Positions 56,962 to 64,000 of a stretch of DNA of 64,000 bases are shown here, piece by piece. The stretch spans positions 22,069,342 through 22,133,341 of the forward strand of contig OY821745.1 of assembly GCA_963682055.1 (NCBI GenBank), given 5' to 3'. Each line of letters starts with the position of its first letter. Within the stretch, counting starts at the first letter, position 1. This DNA comes from Primula veris (Eukaryota; Streptophyta; Magnoliopsida; Ericales; Primulaceae). A model generated the notes under the pieces. It did no database searches and was not told the DNA's origin. It saw nothing but the letters and a program-made list of their open reading frames with translations. A program made the position numbers and the translations under genes.

Positions 56962-58223
56962 TGTTAGGACCAGATTTCTGGTCTAAATATTGTTAATTGT
57001 CTATTGGTTTTTACTAAATAAATCCTAACTGTTATTAAGAACTAAGACAGGATTGACAGGTTCCAAGTACCAGTTGCAACCTCAGTTACAACCTACTAAG
57101 TTAGTAGTATTAGGTTTCAAGTACTAGTTGCAACCTAAGTTACAACCTGTGTTGACAGGTTTCAAGTAATGTTGCAACCTCAGTTGCAACCACGAGTTCC
57201 AACCTACTGCGAAGCAGAAGTCTGTCTTGTTTCATTATTCTACATTACTACTTGTTTAATGTTAATCATTTGTTTTAAAGTATGTAGGATATATTCTCAT
57301 ATATTCTTAAACGTTTATATGTGTTTATTAAGAATATTAATGTGTTAAGGAAAGATGTTTTCTACAAGATATAAAGAGATTAGTTTATAAGGTTATGTTT
57401 CCTTTTAAATATAAATCTCTATTCTTATGCTTGTCCTTATCACATGTTTCAATCTTTATTCCTTATCTATATTCAGTATGATTTGTTTAAAGATTGAATG
57501 AAATATGGTGTTAAGTGTTTCATATATATATGGGAAGATATTATCTCTAAAAGATATTATCTTCATATGTTTCCTTGTCATATGCAAATACTAATTCCTA
57601 CAATCAAACTTGTTATCAATCAGGTATCAACCAATGATGATTGGAGTTAATCCACGCTGAAGAATCACGCATTGATTGGAAAGATTGAAGCCAATCAAAT
57701 AAAGTCAAAGCAATCATAAAAGATCTTGAAGAAAGAAGATTGATTTGTTCTCTTTATATAGTTGATAACTAAGCGTGTAAATGTGTGTGTTCTAAATTAT
57801 AAAGAACTTATTTTTCTAGAGAGAATACACGTGAGCTTTAAAAAGAAAACAATGGTGAGATGCCATTGATTTATAAGTGATAGTTATAGAGTAGGAGCAA
57901 TATAGTGATAGACAGAAAAACATAGAGGGAGTCTAAGTTTTTCATTAAGACTTGAGTCATATATTGTAAGCTTTTTATAATATCATAATCTGGGTAAGTG
58001 CCCCGGAGACGTAGCCTAGTTAGGTGAACTCCGTTGTTAAATGTGCGTGTGAATTATTTCCAAGTACATTTAATTTTAAAACAGTTCTGTCCATTAATAC
58101 ACTTGGTTCCAACTGCAGTTCCAACCTCACTTGGAACCTTATACACTTGGTTCCAACTGCAGTTCCAACTCCACTTGGAACCTTACTGCAAAACTGCATC
58201 TAGAACAGCGGATAGGAATTTCA
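56962..58223 (+). repeat. 3' LTR of element C
   Basis: 1262 bases; identical to the 5' LTR except for a few substitutions (for example near 57330, 57521, 57607) and a 12-base duplication of TGCAGTTCCAAC near 58155. Confidence 0.97.
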
Positions 58224-58228
58224 CTATA

Positions 58229-58440
58229 GCACCAACACTTTAGCAGATGACTTTATATAATGGGTTACTTATTTGTTACACTTCGGAGATTGGAAAAGTA
58301 ATTATTGAATCTGATTATAAGCTTATTGTTAATTGGTGGTTAAACAATCAGTGTACTGGCCCTAAGTTTGCTATTATTTGGGAATGCATTTGTCTACTAA
58401 TGCCATTGGTTTGCTCGTAAATGAATAATGTAACATTCCA
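58229..58440 (+). pseudogene. LINE remnant, RNase H, 3' piece
   Basis: After Sirevirus C the RNase H reading resumes: LYNGLLICYTSEIGKVIIES and DYKLIVNWWLNNQ (58253-58350). The ESD motif matches an RNase H active-site region. It continues the piece that ends at 48013. Confidence 0.7.
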
Positions 58441-58449
58441 TTCTTGGAA

Positions 58450-59347
58450 TCCCTAATGGTGTCCCATTTCCATGAAATCTTATAATTAATTGTATCCAGA
58501 ATTTTTATGTAAAATTTGTGACAGAGACATTAAGAAAAGTAGAAAACTGATTAAAATAAATATATTTTATAGCAGAAAAGAAGATAAGATAATGAAAAAT
58601 CAACCTGGTGGAGCAAGATTGTGAAGGGATTTTGTGGCAACAATATCTAAACCGGCCGCTGCAGAGATTAATATTTGTTTCGTTGATATTGAGAGTGATT
58701 ACTCAAAGAGATAAATCTTAGGGCATATTTATACTTGTTAGGGAACAAATCTTTACGCGTGCTAAATTATTAGGTCAGAGCAAAAACCCTTCGCACTTTT
58801 CGTTCTTGGGCTGAGTTTGTTAGGGTTGGGCTTACTCGTTCTTGCCCTGGGGATGGATTTGTTTTGTTTCCGAGGGTGACAGCTGGGCCTAAATTTTTCT
58901 TTATCAAACCTTTTTAGTTCTTATGATTTTTTTAATTAAATGATACTAAATGGAGGTGGCGTCGGCTTGAGATATTGATGCTGATTTCTGTTGTTTATTT
59001 TGTGATCAAAATTGATACATGTGACTGCTTATAGAATGAGTACTATTTAGTAGAACACATAACTTGTTGGAATTAGATTATCTTCGTATATCTTTAATAA
59101 CAATTTAAGTTCCTTGAGCTCTTTTAGATGTCTTTGGTCCCTTCCACAAGCTTTAGATTTCACCATTGTATGATTGTTTTGATTATTCTGTTTTTTGTTT
59201 GAGCATTTGCCAAGCAACTTCTAGTTTTCTTGGCATTCTTTGTGTAGATATATCATATATCTAACCATTCATCGTTCATGTAATTCGGCTTGCTATGATT
59301 TTGAGGCCCTTTGACCATATGACCGATAGATGACTTGCGTATGCTTC
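58450..59347. other. Spacer with no recognised feature
   Basis: AT-rich sequence; no gene or element can be supported. Confidence 0.4.
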
Positions 59348-59355
59348 CATGCAAA

Positions 59356-59540
59356 CAGGGGGAAGCTAAGTGGGAACGATCGGGTGCCACGGCACCCCCC
59401 ATAATTTTAGAAATCCCAAGTGACGCAATTTTTTTTTAGTACAATTTCTTTTTAGGTGTAGATTTGACACCCCCATAAAAATATGTTACTTGTACATATA
59501 TTTTGGCATCTCCCATTTACACATCCTGGCTTCGCCCCTG
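59356..59540. mobile_element. Short hAT-type MITE
   Basis: A 185-base element begins CAGGGGGAAGCTAAG and ends CCTGGCTTCGCCCCTG, imperfect inverted repeats, and is flanked by the perfect 8-base duplication CATGCAAA (59348-59355 and 59541-59548). Confidence 0.88.
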
Positions 59541-59548
59541 CATGCAAA

Positions 59549-60439
59549 GTAGTTTGCTACATTCTCAGAGTTGTTATGCTGATATCTTTGTCACTGAATG
59601 CTAATATTCATGTTTCTGCATGGTTATAAGTGATTGAACATTTGTGTGTTTATAGTTCATTTTTTGGTGCCTTTAGATCTCCTTGATCATGGAGTGATAA
59701 GGGGAGTTATAAGGCTCGAAGCGATACGAGTAAAGGTTAACTCATCGTAGCAAAAAAAAATCTTAATTTGGGGAGTTTTATAATATTATTTTTCTATGCT
59801 TTTTTACCCTTTGGCATGATTTCAGGTTGTTTGTATGGTTTTGTCAATTCTGATTACTTAAGGCGGTTTTTTATCGCACTTAAATCAGTCACCATGAATG
59901 GTTGGTCCATGGATTGAATCTTTTCTTTTATTAATGCAATGGTCTGGTATTGACCAAAGAAAGTAGTTCCTTTTTTGGCAGGCGCAAATTCATAACAATT
60001 TTTTCACTTGCGAAAGATGTTCATGATTTAAGACTGTTAAGTCCAATATTATGGCTTTATTTAGTGTCATTGTTGTGGCGTTAATTATGTGCATTATTGT
60101 TAATATAAAAGTGTTATTAACGTGTGTCAAGTGCTTGCAGTAAACAGGTAAAGTTATGGTGGAAGATTGACTTGAAGATAAAAAAGCAATCTTGTCTTGA
60201 TCTTTACGAGATGGAATGTTTCTAGAAGATTTTGGCGTGACATGAAAGCAATGGGAACAGTTTTGAAAGAGTTCCATCGAAGAATAAGTCAACGAAAGAT
60301 TGAGAAGTAAAGATACAGACGATATAAGATAAAATCAACTCAAGTGAAGATATGGAATAAATAAGATCTGATTAGATCTAATTGAGATATGGTTGTAACC
60401 GTACCTATAGAAGCGTATAGAGTAGAAAGAAATCTTTAA
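59549..60439. other. Spacer with no recognised feature
   Basis: No supported gene. A 100-codon minus-strand frame at 59990-60292 lacks homology I can recognise and matches the local base composition. Confidence 0.4.
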
Positions 60440-60441
60440 TA

Positions 60442-60658
60442 CTCCCTCCTTACCAATTAATTTTACTTTACGAAATTACGTGTAATTTTAACCGGCTTAT
60501 AACATGTATCAAATTTGTCGAAATAAAAATTTTCAAACCTAAATCATAAAATTTAATGTTTGAATTATATGATTAAATTTTAAAAAATTTCATTCCAACA
60601 ATTTTGATACAAGTTATTGGCCGGTTAAAATTCAACAATTAATTGGAAACGAATGGAG
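60442..60658. mobile_element. Stowaway-type (Tc1/mariner) MITE, copy 1
   Basis: The element starts CTCCCTCCTTACC and ends GAAACGAATGGAG, flanked by TA on both sides. ACCGGCTTATAACATG and GGCCGGTTAAAAT form inverted subterminal sequence. Confidence 0.8.
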
Positions 60659-60660
60659 TA

Positions 60661-61458
60661 CAAAATTATTCAGAACAATTTTTAGAGAGAGTCAGGTGTG
60701 TAGTCAGAACAATAATTTTCTCTGAATTTAAAAAAACATAATTTTGTTAACTTTATCATTTTCTCTAAATTTAAAAAAAACATGATTTTGTTACATAAAT
60801 AGTTGTTGGACTAAATACAAAAATACTTAATCTTAATTTTGAGAGTTTTATTTTCTCTTGTAAATTTTGTAACAATAATTTGACTAGTTTTTGTAGCAAT
60901 GATTTGACTAATTTATAAAATAAGGTTTTGATATTGATTTATAATTGCTACTTTTTATATAGTAAATTGTACGAAATATAGTAGTATGTAATTACAAAAA
61001 TAATATATAATTTTGAAAAAGGTTGATGAAAATAAAATTGAAGTGGTTGCCGGAATAGTTTATCTACAAATTATCCGGAAAAACACTGTAAAAAAATCAA
61101 ATTATTGAAAATTGTGGGGTTGCGGTGGCAACTCCTCGCCATACTATGGTTTCGCCAGTGGAAAGAGTAAGAGAGAGATTTGTGATAAATATACTTTTAA
61201 CGATATATTCATATGACGTAATCCTAGAGAGATTGATAGTTGTTTAACTAGAGAGGATTAGATAGGCAAAAACGTGAGCGAGTTATACTACTGTGCGACT
61301 TAACTCTATTTATTGTTTCTTACAATATCAATAAATTAATGAGTGAATTCATCGAAGACGTAAACAGTAGATTTAGGTCGAACTCCGTAATCACAGGTGT
61401 GGTGTTGATTTACTTTCAGTTAATTTGTTGATTCTGGAATCAGTTACAACTTAAGTTA
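60661..61458. other. Spacer with no recognised feature
   Basis: AT-rich; GATTTTGTTA-type short direct repeats around 60725-60800 are the only structure seen. Confidence 0.4.
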
Positions 61459-61460
61459 TA

Positions 61461-61695
61461 CTCCCCCGTTCTCATTTAATTGTTCATTACGAAAATACGT
61501 GCAATTTTGACCGACTTATAACTTGTATCAAAATTGTCGAAATGAATTTTTTTTTAAATCTAATCATAAATTTTAACATTTGAACTATATGATCAACTTT
61601 TGAAAATTTTCATTCCGACAATTTTAATATAAGTTCTAGACCGATCAAAATTACACGTAATTTCATAATGGACAATTAAATAGAAACGGATTGAG
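61461..61695. mobile_element. Stowaway-type MITE, copy 2
   Basis: A second member of the same family (CTCCCCCGTTCTC ... GAAACGGATTGAG), flanked by TA. The inner arms GTGCAATTTTGACCGACTTA and its inverted partner pair well. It is diverged from copy 1 but keeps the same order. Confidence 0.8.
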
Positions 61696-61697
61696 TA

Positions 61698-62510
61698 ATT
61701 GATGTGTCCGATAGCCTTATTGAACTTGAAACCCAGACAACATTTATTTCAAAGACCATTTTTTTTTTGAAAATTATTCAACCTCTTTGGGGGATTCTAT
61801 GCTTCCAAGAGTTACACGTGTCTTAAAACAGTAAGTTCTGAGTATTGTGCAAAAATATGATATAATTACTCTAAGATTTAGACAGAAAAAACTTATAAGA
61901 TTGGCTGGGTAGTTGCTTCGTTCACAGCAAAATAGTGGTCTATTTTCCAAGTACGAAATTAGTTGTAGAGTTAATCTGAAAATGAAAGAATAAACAAGTC
62001 TAAACCAAACCCGTTCATGGTTTGGAAAATAGTTCTTTTCTTTTCCTTTCCCTGGGTAGGTGATGATAAAAATCATGAGTCCTTGAAAGGAAAGAAATAA
62101 AAAAAGTGGATGGGAATCATTTTGACACACGGATATTCAGGATGCATTCAAAAGTTGTTGGACAATCTCGTCTAATTAATCCGATACGAACTATATCCTA
62201 GAAAAGAATCCGTGTTATAACGGTACTAAAATATATACGAACAACAAATAATAGACATGCTATAAAATAAATGTCTACACATCTGCAATATCTACAATTA
62301 TATAAACGGATTCTACATATATATAATTAATATTGCAATATAAAATAAATAGGTGTTATGGAATGTGTGCACCTTAATTGTCGTGCGAATAGTCGATGAA
62401 GAATCGTTGATGTCAAGCAATAGATGAAGAAGTAAATCCAAAAGTCGAGTCGATGGCTAAACCATCTCTCCTTAAGACCTTGTACGTTCCCTACAAACGA
62501 ACCATGAAAT
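61698..62510. other. Spacer with no recognised feature
   Basis: AT-rich sequence. A 118-codon minus-strand frame at 61774-62130 has no recognisable domain. Confidence 0.4.
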
Positions 62511-62511
62511 T

Positions 62512-62700
62512 AGGGGTGAGCAAAAAATCCGTAATTCCGTCCCGTAACCCAACCTGCATAGATTGGGGCAGGTTGGGATGGGTTGAATGTCCAAAAAAAA
62601 TCAATCTGTCCCGTCCCAATCCGCTATATATTTTACGGGTTGGGTTAGGGGTGAGGTTCACAAACCGCGGGTTAATTCCGTTCCAATCCGTTTCAACCCG

Positions 62701-62703
<3 letters not shown>
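62512..62703. mobile_element. Truncated transposon-like fragment rich in CCCGTCCC/GGGTTGGG
   Basis: It starts TAGGGGTGAGCAAAAAATCC, a form common at plant MITE ends, and has inverted GGGTTGG/CCAACC runs. The far end is lost in a TA microsatellite (62704-62744). Confidence 0.35.
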
Positions 62704-62747
<44 letters not shown>

Positions 62748-62749
62748 TG

Positions 62750-63086
62750 ATATATGAACATCATGAAAAACACTCAAATAGACACTTTTTTGTAAAAACG
62801 CTCCAAATCAATATTTGATTAATGCAAATCTTCACGGTTTTACGACGGGAACACAAATATGCGTCTTGTTTTTTTTTCTGAGATATATAATGACATGTTT
62901 TGAATTTTTAAATTTTACCATAATTTCGAAAACATGTCATTATACATCTCGGAAAAAAAAACAAGACGCATATTTGTGTTCCCGTCGTAAAACCGTGAAG
63001 ATTTGCATTAACCAAATATTGATTTGGAGCGTTTTTACAAAAAAGTGTCCATTTAGGTGTTTTTCATGATGTTCATATAACATTTC

Positions 63087-63088
<2 letters not shown>
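62750..63088. mobile_element. Hairpin MITE, copy 1
   Basis: A nearly perfect inverted repeat of about 340 bases. The arms pair through ACAAATATGCGTCTTG, ACGACGGGAACACAAA and TTCGAAAACATGTCATTATA. A short non-paired centre (about 10 bases) lies near 62915. It lies between TA microsatellites (62704-62744 and 63089-63164). Confidence 0.85.

Positions 63089-63164
<76 letters not shown>
63089..63164. repeat. TA microsatellite
   Basis: About 38 uninterrupted TA units between the two hairpin MITEs, at the edge of copy 1. TA runs also flank copy 2 (63811-63850). Confidence 0.95.
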
Positions 63165-63445
63165 TATTACTTCATGTGAAGAGGGCTTATGAATTCTTGA
63201 AACAATTATTTATAAAATAGTTCTATTAATTTACAAAATTACAAAATAGTAGTAGACACTTTTACAGGAGAATTAAAAGAAAAATAACTGGCATCTTATT
63301 ATTAACTTCATTTTCTCACAAATCATCAAATTCATCCTCGTCTCTCTCTCAACCATAATTGTTCCTCCATTCATCAAAAATTCTGCCATAACGGATTACA
63401 TATATTTTTTTGGATTCACACCCATCGGGTGGGCAGGTCCGCTAG
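63165..63445 (+). mobile_element. Probable 3' end of a Helitron
   Basis: The stretch ends CACCCATCGGGTGGGCAGGT then CCGCTAG (63442-63445) followed by T. CACCC-ATC-GGGTG forms a short hairpin ten bases before CTAG, the Helitron 3' signature. The 5' TC end was not found, so the start given is only the edge of the preceding microsatellite. Confidence 0.4.
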
Positions 63446-63460
63446 TATATATGTATATAT

Positions 63461-63810
63461 GGGAGAGGTTATATGGACACCTAAAAAACACCCAAATGGA
63501 CATTTTTTTTATAAAAACGCTCCAAATCAAGATTTGGTTAATGCAATCTCCACAGTTTCACGACGGGAACACAAATATGCATCTTGTTTTTTTTTTTTTT
63601 TTGAGATGTATAATGACATGTTTTGAATTTTTAAATTTTACCATAATTTCGAAAACATGTCATTATGCATCTCGGAAAAAAAAACAAGACGCATATTTGT
63701 GTTCCCGTCGTGAAACCATGGAGATTTGCATTAACCAAATTTTGATTTGGAACGTTTTTACGAAAAAGTGTCCAAATTGATGTCTAAGTTGATGTTCATA
63801 TAACCTCTCC

Positions 63811-63811
<1 letters not shown>
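63461..63811. mobile_element. Hairpin MITE, copy 2
   Basis: A 351-base inverted repeat starts GGGAGAGGTTATATGGACAC and ends GTTCATATAACCTCTCCC, flanked by TA-rich sequence, so a TA duplication is likely. The interior matches copy 1 closely. It has complete termini where copy 1 is eroded on the left. Confidence 0.88.
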
Positions 63812-63851
<40 letters not shown>

Positions 63852-64000
63852 TGTGTGTATTTTAAGATAGCAACATTTAATTATTATTATATTTTAGTTT
63901 TATTACTTGTTCGTGAATGTTCTAAACGTACTTTGATTGAGTTTAATTTTTATTTCTGTTTGAAATATTCAATTTATTTTAAAATTTGGGTTGATTATGC

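Larger units (their letters stand above)
48014..58223 (+). mobile_element. Element C: nearly intact Sirevirus-type copia retrotransposon
   Basis: LTRs 48014-49263 and 56962-58223 enclose a complete gag-pol gene and an ORF3. The target-site duplication CTATA is perfect (48009-48013 and 58224-58228). The primer-binding site (49266-49277), three polypurine tracts and the third gene mark a Sirevirus. The LTRs differ by only a few bases plus one 12-base insertion, so the insertion is recent. All coding regions are open; it is the best candidate for an autonomous element in the window. Confidence 0.97.

Noticed and set aside
59990..60292. A 100-codon minus-strand gene
   Set aside because: Base composition matches the spacer and no domain or splice context supports it.

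Overview
This window is nuclear DNA from a flowering plant, most likely a eudicot. The evidence is a degenerate Arabidopsis-type telomere repeat (CCCTAAA), an intron-rich plant Makorin gene, Ty1/copia Sirevirus retrotransposons primed by initiator-Met tRNA, and a wide set of plant DNA transposons and MITEs in very AT-rich spacer. I cannot name the species. Everything here was read by eye, with no alignment or database search.

Layout. 1-950: a possible gene end and an interstitial telomere-like array. 948-5400: an intact MULE-type transposase gene (898 codons) whose protein carries a C-terminal OTU cysteine-protease domain; arrays of a 21-bp palindrome lie on both sides. 5430-5880: a small plant gene for a 66-aa protein, followed by a minisatellite and MITE-like sequence. 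9406-25546: an old, decayed copia element (A; TSD TTACC) containing a 417-bp foldback MITE and a 9.7-kb Sirevirus (B; 13017-22724, minus strand, TSD TGAAG). 26304-32259: the one clear multi-exon host gene, a Makorin RING/C3H ubiquitin ligase, with a four-copy tandem repeat and a hAT MITE in its first intron. 33243-39264: a hAT-type element (TSD CATGTAAC) that holds a two-gene PIF/Harbinger element (33779-39120), itself decayed. 39768-43760: small elements, including a CACTA MITE and a complete TRIM. 43830-46765: a decayed copia pol and its 3' LTR. 46813-47153: an inverted-repeat MITE. 47190-58440: a LINE relic split by an almost perfect Sirevirus (C; 48014-58223, TSD CTATA). 58450-64000: AT-rich spacer with hAT, Stowaway and hairpin MITEs and a likely Helitron 3' end.

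How the parts relate. Only two genes look like resident host genes (the 66-aa protein and Makorin). The rest is transposon sequence in at least three nested stacks whose insertion order can be read from target-site duplications. The most unusual items are the OTU-MULE with its palindrome arrays, one of which lies just upstream of the small gene's TATA box; the palindrome arrays of Sirevirus B; and the GTTGCAAC-type motif that recurs through LTR, gag, pol and intergenic parts of Sirevirus C.
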